A stretch of 64,000 nt of DNA from Mycolicibacterium canariasense. GTDB lineage: Bacteria > Actinomycetota > Actinomycetes > Mycobacteriales > Mycobacteriaceae. This document shows, piece by piece, positions 45,990 through 53,799 of this stretch (positions are counted from its first letter, which is position 1; each line of letters opens with the position of its first letter). The translations under genes and the position numbers were made by a program. The notes below the pieces were generated by a model, which was given only the letters and a program-made list of their open reading frames with translations, did no database searches and was not told the origin of the DNA. Location of the stretch: positions 1 through 64,000 of the forward strand of contig NZ_LQOL01000072.1 in assembly GCF_002101555.1 (NCBI RefSeq), given 5' to 3'.

Positions 45990-46511
45990 CTACGACTGCC
46001 GGATCAGCACCGCGGTGGCTTCGATATTCACCGCTTCACCCATCATGCCCAGCAGATTGCCGTCCACACCGTAGTGCAGCCGGTTCAGGGTGGTGGTGGT
46101 CTGCAGACGCAGCGCGCCGTCGTCGGCCGACCGCACATGGGTGGCGAGCTCGAGGTCGCGCTGGGCGTCTTTGACCGACAGCGTGGCCTGCAGCAGCACC
46201 CATCCCGTGCCGGTGACCTCGCCGGAGTGCACCACCACGCTGATGCTGGGAAATCTCTGTACGTCGAAGAAATCGGGCGAACACAGATGCGTGTCGCGTT
46301 TCTTGATCCCGGTCTTCAGCGACGTCGCGTCGATGTCCAGTCGGCCGGTCACGTCGATCCCGTCCTCGGCCGCGGCGACCCGCCCGGATCCGCTGACCCC
46401 GCCGAAGGTGCCCTTGACGTGGGCCAGACCCCAGAAGGTCGGGCTGTGGAACTCGATGGTGGTGCGTTGTGGGTCCAGCTGCCAGTCGCCGATCCAGTTG
46501 GTGTCCGTCAT
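45990..46511 (-). CDS. YceI-family protein
   Basis: A 173-residue YceI-like lipocalin fold that binds isoprenoid-type lipids. The family pattern is visible: WQLDPQRTTIEFHSPTFWGLAHVKGTFGGVSGSGRV, IDATSLKTGIKKRDTHLCSPDFFDVQRFPSISV and a C-terminal strand. No signal peptide is seen, so it is cytoplasmic, unlike E. coli YceI. Its ATG overlaps the last codon of a SnoaL-like remnant. Confidence 0.85.
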   Translation of the reverse strand: MTDTNWIGDWQLDPQRTTIEFHSPTFWGLAHVKGTFGGVSGSGRVAAAEDGIDVTGRLDIDATSLKTGIKKRDTHLCSPDFFDVQRFPSISVVVHSGEVTGTGWVLLQATLSVKDAQRDLELATHVRSADDGALRLQTTTTLNRLHYGVDGNLLGMMGEAVNIEATAVLIRQS

Positions 46512-46676
46512 GGCATCAACGGTGCCATACCCGCCGGGTCGAAGTACTCGTCGATCCGGTTGATCAGGCCGTCGTCACCCACTTCGGCGACGATGCAGAC
46601 CCACGGGTGCCTCGACACCGGCGTAGTCGCCGGCCTTCATGGCGCTGAACAACTGATTCGCCACGTCGACGATCAT
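46508..46676 (-). pseudogene. SnoaL-like protein remnant with internal deletion
   Basis: 169 bp that reads as the two ends of a SnoaL/NTF2-like protein. It has a good start (GGAGGGCAG then ATG, MIVDVANQLFSAMKAGDYAGVE), then a frame jump into HPWVCIVAEVGDDGLINRIDEYFDPAGMAP and a stop overlapping the YceI start. About 70 codons of the middle are missing and the remaining length is not a multiple of three. The intact ancestor was probably cotranscribed with the YceI gene. Confidence 0.75.
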
Positions 46677-46728
46677 CTGCCCTCCTGCGGTTGACCTCAA
46701 GCATTGTTCAGGTTGAAGACTGGATGCC

Positions 46729-47343
46729 ATGAGAGACCGCTTCACCGCCGCATACGAGACGAACACCGCGCCCTGGGTGATCGGTGAACCCCAACCCGCC
46801 ATCGTGGAATTGGAGCGATCCGGTGTCCTGCACGGCCGCATCCTGGACGTGGGATGCGGCCTCGGTGAGCACACCATCCTGCTGACCCGGCTGGGCTACG
46901 ACGTCCGCGGAATCGACTATGTCGCCGAGGCGATCGCGCAAGCCCGGCGCAATGCGCGGGACAACGGCGTCGACGCGCGCTTCGAGGTGGCCGATGCGCT
47001 CGACCTGGCCGCCGACCCGAGCTATGACACGATCCTGGACAGCGCGCTGTTCCACATCTTCTCCGACGACGACCGTCCCCGCTACGTCGCGAGTCTGCAT
47101 CGCGCCTGCGCCCCCGGCGGCAGGGTACACGTGCTGGCCCTCTCCGACGCCGGGCGCGGGTTCGGGCCGCAGGTCAGCGAAGAGACGATCCGCTCGGCAT
47201 TCGGCACCGGCTGGGAACTGGAACGGTTGGACGCCAGCACCTACCGGGGTGTGGTGGGGGAGGCACACGCCGGGCCCCTCGGTCTCCCGGCGGGGACCGT
47301 CGTCGACGAGCCGGCCTGGCTGGCCACCGTGCGCCACCTCTAG
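46729..47343 (+). CDS. SAM-dependent class I methyltransferase
   Basis: A 204-residue methyltransferase with the Rossmann SAM motif ILDVGCGLGEHTILL, an acidic loop at the end of strand 2 (VRGIDYVAEAI), the motif ADALDL and LHRACAPGGRVHVLAL. The family is that of small-molecule methyltransferases such as thiopurine/tellurite-type enzymes. It stands alone, divergent from the YceI group and convergent with the catabolic operon, with a 1-bp gap between stops. The substrate is unknown. Confidence 0.82.
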   Translation: MRDRFTAAYETNTAPWVIGEPQPAIVELERSGVLHGRILDVGCGLGEHTILLTRLGYDVRGIDYVAEAIAQARRNARDNGVDARFEVADALDLAADPSYDTILDSALFHIFSDDDRPRYVASLHRACAPGGRVHVLALSDAGRGFGPQVSEETIRSAFGTGWELERLDASTYRGVVGEAHAGPLGLPAGTVVDEPAWLATVRHL

Positions 47344-47344
47344 C

Positions 47345-47671
47345 TCACTCCTGTTGGTAGCCGGGATGCGCGACGGCCAACCGGTGCGCCACCAGCGCGT
47401 GCAGCGCGGGCAGCACCTCGTCACCGGTGGCGCCGGATCTGATGGCCGCGGCCAACGCGGCTTCGTCGTCGAAGCCCAGCGCGTCCATGGCCCGGCGGGC
47501 GATGTCGGCGGTGTCGTCGAGCAGCTCGCGCTCCACGGTGCGAAGGACATTGGCCGCGACGCGGGCACGGAAGTTGACCGCCCCGCTGGTGCCCTCGCGC
47601 ACCTCGGTTTCCAGGAACTCCGCGACCGCTGCCACCAGTTCGGCCGCGGTCGGCTTGTAGTGCAGGTTCAC
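47345..47671 (-). CDS. DUF6285-like small protein (LvaB-like)
   Basis: A 108-residue helical protein starting MNLHYKPTAAELVAAVAEFLETEV with a DUF6285 pattern (VNFRARVAANVLRTVEREL). It is coupled (GTGA) to the APH-like kinase upstream. In the levulinate operon of Pseudomonas putida a small protein, LvaB, is needed for activity of the LvaA kinase; size, order and pairing here suggest the same partnership. No catalytic residues are evident. Confidence 0.7.
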   Translation of the reverse strand: MNLHYKPTAAELVAAVAEFLETEVREGTSGAVNFRARVAANVLRTVERELLDDTADIARRAMDALGFDDEAALAAAIRSGATGDEVLPALHALVAHRLAVAHPGYQQE

Positions 47672-48651
47672 CTGTTCTCACTCCCCACGTCGCGGCGCTC
47701 CTGCCCGTCGAAGCCCTCCAACAAGCTCAGCAGGTCGTATTCGGTCTCGCACACCCGGCGCCCGATGGCGGCCAGCTCCACCGACCGGGTTTGCCCGCAA
47801 CGGTGCCGCTCGTACTGATAACGGCAGATGACGCCCCAGCGCAGGGTGGCCAGCACCAGCCACCAGTGCAGTGCGCCGCGGTCGACGGCGGCGCCGCCGG
47901 CGTCCTGGTAGGCGGTGACGAAATCGTCGATGCTGCCAAGGCCACCCGCGCCCAGCTCCTTGGGAGCGCCGAAGCGCCAGGCCCGGATGCAGAACCACGC
48001 CAGATCCTCGGCCGCCGCCCCCATGTGGCTGAGCTCCCAGTCCAGGACCGCCGCCAACCGGCCGGCGTCGACGATCAGGTTGCCCATCCGGAAGTCGCCG
48101 TGCACCAGCACGGGCGGCGCCGGTGCCGGACGGTGGTTCTCCAGCCAGCGGAACGCATACTCGAAAGTGGCTGTGGTGTCGCCCATTTCGTCAAGTCGAC
48201 GACGCGAGTCCGGCAGCGGGTCGAGCACCGGCAGCCCGATGCCGTCGGGGTCGGCGCGGTGGATGGCCGCCAGCGCGCGGGCGCACTGGGTCAGCAGTGC
48301 GGTCCGGGATGCGTCGTCGAGCGTGCGGGCGATCTTGCGGACGATGGTCTCGCCCTCGATGAACTCGCAGACCAGATACGGATCACCCAGGGGCTCGGTC
48401 GAGTCGGACGCGGCCAGGACGGCCGGTACCGGGGCCCCGGCCGCCGCCGCGCGGCGTAGCGCCGCGGCCTCCAATTCCATTCCGGCGTGGATCTCGCCGG
48501 GCGGACCGGTGCGCAGGATCAGCGGCCGGTCGTCGGCAGTGAAGGCCCAGGTTGCTCGGCTGGCGCCGCCGGTGAGCACCCGCAGGTTCTCGACGCGGGT
48601 CGCGTCGAGAACCGATGCCAGCGCCGCGGGCAGGGCCTGGGCGTCGATCAC
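47668..48651 (-). CDS. APH-family acyl-CoA kinase (LvaA-like)
   Basis: A 327-residue kinase of the aminoglycoside phosphotransferase fold with a complete catalytic loop VLVHGDFRMGNLIVDAGRLAAVLDWELSHMGAAAEDLAW. The N-terminal lobe shows TGGASRATWAF and the Glu of PGEIHAGMELEAAALR. The family includes LvaA and the kinase part of ACAD10/11, which phosphorylate 4-hydroxyacyl-CoA. It sits between the acyl-CoA dehydrogenase and the DUF6285-like gene, with GTGA overlaps on both sides. The GTG at 48651 is used. Confidence 0.82.
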   Translation of the reverse strand: MIDAQALPAALASVLDATRVENLRVLTGGASRATWAFTADDRPLILRTGPPGEIHAGMELEAAALRRAAAAGAPVPAVLAASDSTEPLGDPYLVCEFIEGETIVRKIARTLDDASRTALLTQCARALAAIHRADPDGIGLPVLDPLPDSRRRLDEMGDTTATFEYAFRWLENHRPAPAPPVLVHGDFRMGNLIVDAGRLAAVLDWELSHMGAAAEDLAWFCIRAWRFGAPKELGAGGLGSIDDFVTAYQDAGGAAVDRGALHWWLVLATLRWGVICRYQYERHRCGQTRSVELAAIGRRVCETEYDLLSLLEGFDGQERRDVGSENR

Positions 48652-49886
48652 GTGCGTCCGAACTTGAGCATCCGCTGGGCGACGCGGCGAATCTGGATCT
48701 CCTCGGCCCCCTCGGTGATCCGGTACCGACGGTGGTGCCGGTAGATGTGCTCGAACGGTTCGTGACGGCTGTACCCGATGCCACCGTGGATCTGCATGGC
48801 CCGGTCGGCCGCCTCGCACACCAATCGGTTGGCCCGGTAGTTGGCCATCGACACCTTGTCCGAGACCTCCATGTGGTGATCCCGGTCCAGATGCCACGCG
48901 GCGTAATACACCAGCAGCCGCACCATCTGCGCCTCGGTCTGCAACTCGGCCAGCGGCCACTGCACCGCCTGGTTCACCGCCAGCGGCTTGCCGAAAACGA
49001 TGCGCTCACGGGCGTATTGGGCCGCCCGGTCGATGCAGTACTGCGCCGCGCCCAGACTGCTGGCGGCCTGTCGGATCCGGTTCTCGTGCAGGAACGTCTG
49101 GCCGACCTCCAGGCCGTGGTCCACCTCGCCGAGCACGGCATCGTCGGGTACCCGGACGTTCGTGAGTTCCACCTCGCCGTGATCGCTGGGCATGTTGAAC
49201 GTCCACCAGTAGTAGGGGACGTGAAATCCCGGCGCGTCGGTGGGCACCAGGAAAGCGGTGATGCCGGTGGCCGATCCATCGTGTCCCGAGGTGCGCGCGA
49301 AAATCAGGTCGTGCGTGGCGCGGTGTACCCCGGTGTTCCAGCGCTTGGCGCCGTTGATGATCCAGCCGTCGCCGTCGCGGACCGCGGAGGTGGCCAGCCA
49401 GGTGGCGTCGCTGCCGTGATCGGGTTCGGTCAGGCCGAAGGCCATGGAGCGCTGCCCGGTCAGCATCGCCTCGACCCATTCGGCCTTCTGCGCCTCGGTG
49501 CCGAACCGGCTCATCATGATGACCTGTGGGAAGTTACCGACGATCGACGACTCGTCCTGCAGGTCGTTGTGCAGGCCCAAACCCATGTGCGCCAGATGCT
49601 CCCGGATGACGGCCATATCGAGGTTGCTGCCGCCGCGGCCACCGAACTCTTCGGGTAATCCGTAGCGCAGCCAGCCCGCCGCGTCGGCACGGCGGCGCAT
49701 CTCGTCGAGCAGGTCCTCCCATTCCCTGGCGGGTACACCGCCGGCCGCCAGGTCGGTGCGGGCGAACTCGCGGCGCCGGTCGAAGTACTGCATGTGCTGG
49801 CGTTCCAGTGGCTTGATCTCGGCCTCGATGAAGGCGTCCATCTCGGCCAGCAGCCCCGGAAGGTGTTCGGGTAAGGCGAAATCCAC
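48648..49886 (-). CDS. Acyl-CoA dehydrogenase (LvaC/ACAD10-like)
   Basis: A 412-residue acyl-CoA dehydrogenase. Segments: MAFGLTEPDHGSDATWLATSA and DGWIINGAKRWNTG (FAD/substrate), MQIHGGIGYSRHEPFEHIYRHHRRYRITEGAEEIQ with the catalytic-position Glu near the end. The His/Glu-rich middle and the link to an APH kinase fit the ACAD10/11 and LvaC branch, which removes phosphate from 4-phosphoacyl-CoA. The GTG start follows GAAAGAGAG. It is 20 bp downstream of the TetR stop in the same operon. Confidence 0.85.
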   Translation of the reverse strand: MDFALPEHLPGLLAEMDAFIEAEIKPLERQHMQYFDRRREFARTDLAAGGVPAREWEDLLDEMRRRADAAGWLRYGLPEEFGGRGGSNLDMAVIREHLAHMGLGLHNDLQDESSIVGNFPQVIMMSRFGTEAQKAEWVEAMLTGQRSMAFGLTEPDHGSDATWLATSAVRDGDGWIINGAKRWNTGVHRATHDLIFARTSGHDGSATGITAFLVPTDAPGFHVPYYWWTFNMPSDHGEVELTNVRVPDDAVLGEVDHGLEVGQTFLHENRIRQAASSLGAAQYCIDRAAQYARERIVFGKPLAVNQAVQWPLAELQTEAQMVRLLVYYAAWHLDRDHHMEVSDKVSMANYRANRLVCEAADRAMQIHGGIGYSRHEPFEHIYRHHRRYRITEGAEEIQIRRVAQRMLKFGRT

Positions 49887-49906
49887 GCTGATCTCTCTTT
49901 CGTCCG

Positions 49907-50521
49907 CTAGGCGCCGTACAGGGTCTTCTTCCAGATCGTCGACAGTGTCTTGATGGCGTCCTCGTCGCTGATCTGCAGCTCCGACCCGGGATTGCCCACC
50001 ACGACGACGGTGAAGTTCTCGAACAGCAACGCGATCGCCGCGGCGATGTGCTCGGGGTCGAGGTCCTGGGCGTAGCCCTGCTCGACGGCCCGACGCACCG
50101 AATCGGCCACCATGTCCATCCCGAAACGGCGAAACGCGTGCTGCACCTTGGCGAATCGCGGCTGGGTGGCGCCCAATTGGGCGACGGCGATCATGATGCC
50201 GATGTTCTGCTTGAACAGATTCCAGTATCCCGTCACCACCGTGGTGAAGTACTCGGTGTCCGCGGGGGAGTCGGGCAGCGGTACCCGGGTGCCGGACGGC
50301 TCCACGATATCGTGCAGGAAGGATTCGGCCAGCGAGGCCAGCAGGTCCTCCTTGTCGTCGAAATAGCGATAGAACACCGCCGAGGACTTGCCCGCCGCCG
50401 AGGTGATATCGGCCAACGTGGTGCCGTGGAAACCGCGTTCGGCGAACAACTTCCGGGCCGCCAGTTCGATGGCTCCGCGGGTTTGCCGGCCTTTGGCGGT
50501 CAGGGCGTCGGCGGGCGTCAT
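49907..50521 (-). CDS. TetR-family transcriptional regulator
   Basis: A 204-residue repressor with helix-turn-helix AARKLFAERGFHGTTLADITSAAGKSSAVFYRYFDDKEDLL and a C-terminal ligand domain typical of FadR/KstR-type regulators of lipid catabolism. It lies within the catabolic operon (1 bp after the HMG-CoA-lyase-like stop, before the acyl-CoA dehydrogenase), so it is likely to control the operon itself, possibly at the palindrome upstream of the first gene. Confidence 0.85.
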   Translation of the reverse strand: MTPADALTAKGRQTRGAIELAARKLFAERGFHGTTLADITSAAGKSSAVFYRYFDDKEDLLASLAESFLHDIVEPSGTRVPLPDSPADTEYFTTVVTGYWNLFKQNIGIMIAVAQLGATQPRFAKVQHAFRRFGMDMVADSVRRAVEQGYAQDLDPEHIAAAIALLFENFTVVVVGNPGSELQISDEDAIKTLSTIWKKTLYGA

Positions 50522-50522
50522 A

Positions 50523-51425
50523 TCAGGCCAGGATGCGGTCGCCGGCACGCAGCAGCGCGCTGGGTAGCCGATGGCCGACGGCGTCTTGGGCGACCTTGGC
50601 GGCCGCGATCGCGCGGTCCAGGTCGACGTCGACGTCGATATCGCTGTCCCGCAGCAGGTACACCAGATCCTCGGTGGCGATGTTGCCCGAGGCGCCGGGC
50701 GCGAACGGGCAGCCGCCGAGGCCACCGACGGCCGCATCCAACCGGGTCACGCCGGCTTGCACGGCCGCGTACGCGCTGGCCAGTCCGGCCCCGCGGGTGT
50801 TGTGGAAATGCGCCCCGAGCGGGATATCCCCGATGAGCGGGCGCACCTTCGCGATCAGCGCGTCGACCCGCCGCGGCGTGGTGGTGCCGATGGTGTCGGC
50901 GATGGCGATCCGATCCACACCCAATTCGACCGCGGCGGTGATGATGTCGAGCACCCGGGCCGGCGGTGTCGGACCGTCGAACGGGCAGTCCCATGCGGTG
51001 GCGACGATGACCTCCACCGTGGCGCCCTCGTCGTGTGCGATGCGGGTGACGTCGGCGATGGCCGCCGTGGCCTCTGCGGTGTCGCGTCCCACGTTGGCGC
51101 GGCTGTGGGCGTCGGAGGCCGACACCACGTACTCGAGGGACCGCAACCCGGCCGTGACGGCACGGTTGGCGCCGTTGGCGCTGGCCACCAGCGCGGAGAA
51201 CTCGACGTCCGGGAACCGGTACAACTCGGCGGCCAGTTCGGCGGCGTCGGCCAGTGCCGGCACCTTGGATGGCGAGACGAAGGCGGTGGCCTCGATCTCG
51301 CGTACCCCGGTGGCGACGATCGCCTCCAGTAGTTCGATCTTGGCGGCCAACGGAATCGGGGTCTCGATCTGCAGGCCGTCGCGCAGACATACCTCGCGGA
51401 TGGCAACCTTGTCCGGGCAAGTCAC
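50523..51425 (-). CDS. Hydroxymethylglutaryl-CoA lyase family protein
   Basis: A 300-residue TIM-barrel lyase of the HMGL/DRE family. Metal-site motifs are VCLRDGLQIE and LGAHFHNTRGAG, and the active-site Cys loop is GLGGCPFAPGASGN, all as in HMG-CoA lyase. It cleaves HMG-CoA or a related 3-hydroxy-3-methyl acyl-CoA to acetyl-CoA plus a ketoacid. The operon context suggests it acts at the end of an unknown degradation route. The GTG start overlaps the CaiB-like stop (GTGA). Confidence 0.88.
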   Translation of the reverse strand: MTCPDKVAIREVCLRDGLQIETPIPLAAKIELLEAIVATGVREIEATAFVSPSKVPALADAAELAAELYRFPDVEFSALVASANGANRAVTAGLRSLEYVVSASDAHSRANVGRDTAEATAAIADVTRIAHDEGATVEVIVATAWDCPFDGPTPPARVLDIITAAVELGVDRIAIADTIGTTTPRRVDALIAKVRPLIGDIPLGAHFHNTRGAGLASAYAAVQAGVTRLDAAVGGLGGCPFAPGASGNIATEDLVYLLRDSDIDVDVDLDRAIAAAKVAQDAVGHRLPSALLRAGDRILA

Positions 51426-52627
51426 AGCACGCCCTCCTCCCGTAGTGCGGCGATATCGTCGCCCGACAGCCCGAGCAGGCCGGAGTACACCTCGTCATTG
51501 TGCTGCCCGGGCCGGGCCGAACCCGCGTGGCGCACCGAGCCGGGAGACTCGGAGAGCACCGGGACGACGCCGGGGCCCTTGACGTTTCGTCCGATGCGCT
51601 CGTCGAAGTGGTCGGCGATCATGCCGCGGGCCAGTAGCTGCGGATCGGTGACCACCTCGGCCACGGTGTTGATGGGCCCGCTGATCACGCCGGCCTCCGA
51701 GAGCGTGTCGATGATCTCGGTGGGCTGCCGCTGGGCCGCCCAGGCGGCGATGATCGCATCCAGCTCGTCCTGATTACGCCCGCGCGCAACGTGATCGGTG
51801 AAGCGCTCGTCGGTGGCCAGCTCGGGTCGGCCCATCGCCGTGCAGAGCCGCCGGAACACCGTGTCCTGATTGGCGGCGATCACCACCCAGCTGCCGTTGG
51901 CGCTCTGGTAGATGTTCGACGGCGCGATGCCCTCCAACCGGGTGCCCGACGGTCCGCGTACCACACCGCCGACGTCGTAGTCCGGAATGGTGGATTCCTG
52001 GATGGCCAGACATGATTCGGTCAGCGCGGTGTCGACCACCTGTCCGACTCCGGTGACGCTGCGCCGGTACAGCGCCGCCAGCGCCCCCTGGGCGGCGAAC
52101 ATCCCGGCCAGGCTGTCGCCGAGGGACAACGCCAGCCGCGGGGGAGGGCCGCCGGGGAAGCCGTTCATGTGCCGCAGCCCGCTGGCCGCCTCGGCGACCG
52201 AGGCGTAGCCGGCCTTCGCGGCGTCCGGGCCGGTCTGTCCGTACCCCGAGACCCGCACCAGAATGATGCCCTCGTTGCGATCGCGCAGCACGTCGTAGCC
52301 CAGATCCCACTTCTCCAGCGTGCCGGGGCGGAAGTTCTCCACGATGATGTCGGAGCGGTCCACCAGGTCCAGGAACAGCTCACGGCCGCGTGCCGTGCGC
52401 AGGTCCAGGGTGATGGCTTTCTTGTTGCGGGCGTGCACCGTCCAGAAGAAGTGGTGCCCGTCCCGTTCGGCCTGCCCCCAGGTGCGCAGCGGGTCGGGGG
52501 ACGTGGGCAGTTCGATCTTGAGCACCTCGGCGCCCATATCGCCGAGCAGCCGGCCGGCGAACGGGCCGGAGATGAGGGTGCCCAGTTCGAGCACCCGGAT
52601 GCCGTCCAGGGCTCCGGTTGCTGTCAT
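51422..52627 (-). CDS. CaiB/BaiF family (class III) CoA transferase
   Basis: A 401-residue CoA transferase. Motifs: VLELGTLISGPFAGRLLGDMGAEVLKIE, KKAITLDLRTARGRELF, ENFRPGTLEKWDLGYD, and the catalytic Asp in LSLGDSLAGMFAAQGALAAL. It would activate a carboxylic acid with CoA from a donor. Located between an alpha/beta hydrolase and the HMG-CoA lyase (ATGA and GTGA overlaps), it probably makes the acyl-CoA that the later enzymes use. Confidence 0.88.
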   Translation of the reverse strand: MTATGALDGIRVLELGTLISGPFAGRLLGDMGAEVLKIELPTSPDPLRTWGQAERDGHHFFWTVHARNKKAITLDLRTARGRELFLDLVDRSDIIVENFRPGTLEKWDLGYDVLRDRNEGIILVRVSGYGQTGPDAAKAGYASVAEAASGLRHMNGFPGGPPPRLALSLGDSLAGMFAAQGALAALYRRSVTGVGQVVDTALTESCLAIQESTIPDYDVGGVVRGPSGTRLEGIAPSNIYQSANGSWVVIAANQDTVFRRLCTAMGRPELATDERFTDHVARGRNQDELDAIIAAWAAQRQPTEIIDTLSEAGVISGPINTVAEVVTDPQLLARGMIADHFDERIGRNVKGPGVVPVLSESPGSVRHAGSARPGQHNDEVYSGLLGLSGDDIAALREEGVL

Positions 52628-53799
52628 GCCGAGAATCCGTGCCGGTGCAGCCAGTCGGTGCAGATGCCGACGGCCTGGCGCAACGTGTGGCGCTGGTCGG
52701 GTCCGGAGTAGTAGTGATTGGCGCCGGGGATCTCGTGCATCTCCTTGTCCGGATGTCCGATGGCCTGGAACAGGCGGCGGGTGTGGCTCGGGGTGCACGC
52801 GTCATCGGCGAGATTGCCGATCACCAGCGCGGGCACTGCGATGTCGGGACCGGCCTTCACCGCGTCACCGTGGGCGTCGTCATAACTCCACTGTGACAGC
52901 CAGCTGCGCAGGGTGCAGAAGCGGGCGAGCCCCACCGGGCTCATGTTGACCACCTGCGGGTCGCCCAGATAGCACTGGCCGGGGGTGCGTTCGTTGGGGT
53001 CGACGGTCGGGTCCAGCCAACGGGGGTCGGCCATGGTGCCGTGCACGACGAACGCGAACTCGTCGTCGGGTCGGCCTTGCTCGGCCAGCTCCGCCAATTT
53101 TTCCTTCACCCACTTGGTGATTCGCCGATTCCTGGCGATCTGGGCCTGCCGGTAGCGGTCCAGGAACGCCGGCGTGTAGGGCGGCTGGTTGGGGTTGTCC
53201 GGGTTGTACAGGTCCAGTTCGGGGTCACGCCGGGACGGGTCGTGCTCGTCCAGGATGGAGGCGTCCAGCCACTCGGTCATGGTGCCGTGCCGGCTGATGT
53301 GGGCGGCCAGCAGCATGATGCCGTCGGCCGGGATCAGGCCGAGCGTGGTGAGGTCGGGTCCGTCGCCGGACGGGCTGGCGGTGACCGTCGGGTGCTGGGC
53401 CTGCTGCTGGTAGAACACCGACAGCGAGCCGCCGCCGCTCCACCCGGCCAGTACCACCTTGGTGTAGCCGAGCCGGTTCTTGGCGTCCTTGATGCACTCG
53501 CCGAGGTCTTCGACCACCTTCTCCATCAGCAAGGCGGAGTCGGTGCCGCGGAACCGGCTGTTGCAGTAGATGACGTGATGCCCGGCGCGGGCCAGCGCGT
53601 TGATCATCGGCAGGTATGCGCCGCCGCCGATCGGGTGCATGAACACCAGCACGGTATCCGATGTCTTCGTCTTCGGTCTCAGCAGATAGCTTTCCAGCAC
53701 CACCAGCTCGGCGACGCCGCCGTACACGTCTCGGACCGACGAATTGTTCTGGTAGGCAACCAGGTACGGGATGCGATCGTATTCGTGCTTCACGGTCAC
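52624..53799 (-). CDS. Alpha/beta-hydrolase in catabolic operon
   Basis: A 391-residue hydrolase. The nucleophile elbow is LAGWSGGGSLS, the oxyanion region VFMHPIGGG, the acidic position in NLADDACTPSH and the His in IPGANHYYS. No signal peptide. It overlaps the dioxygenase-like gene (GTGA) and the CaiB-like gene (ATGA). It may hydrolyse a lactone or C-C bond (meta-cleavage-type) formed by the upstream dioxygenase-like enzyme, but this is inference. GTG 53799 is used; 53793 is an alternative. Confidence 0.8.
   Translation of the reverse strand: MTVKHEYDRIPYLVAYQNNSSVRDVYGGVAELVVLESYLLRPKTKTSDTVLVFMHPIGGGAYLPMINALARAGHHVIYCNSRFRGTDSALLMEKVVEDLGECIKDAKNRLGYTKVVLAGWSGGGSLSVFYQQQAQHPTVTASPSGDGPDLTTLGLIPADGIMLLAAHISRHGTMTEWLDASILDEHDPSRRDPELDLYNPDNPNQPPYTPAFLDRYRQAQIARNRRITKWVKEKLAELAEQGRPDDEFAFVVHGTMADPRWLDPTVDPNERTPGQCYLGDPQVVNMSPVGLARFCTLRSWLSQWSYDDAHGDAVKAGPDIAVPALVIGNLADDACTPSHTRRLFQAIGHPDKEMHEIPGANHYYSGPDQRHTLRQAVGICTDWLHRHGFSA

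Noticed and set aside
47668..48651. Aminoglycoside resistance gene
   Set aside because: The APH fold is shared with many metabolic kinases; the operon with acyl-CoA dehydrogenase and DUF6285 points to acyl-CoA metabolism.
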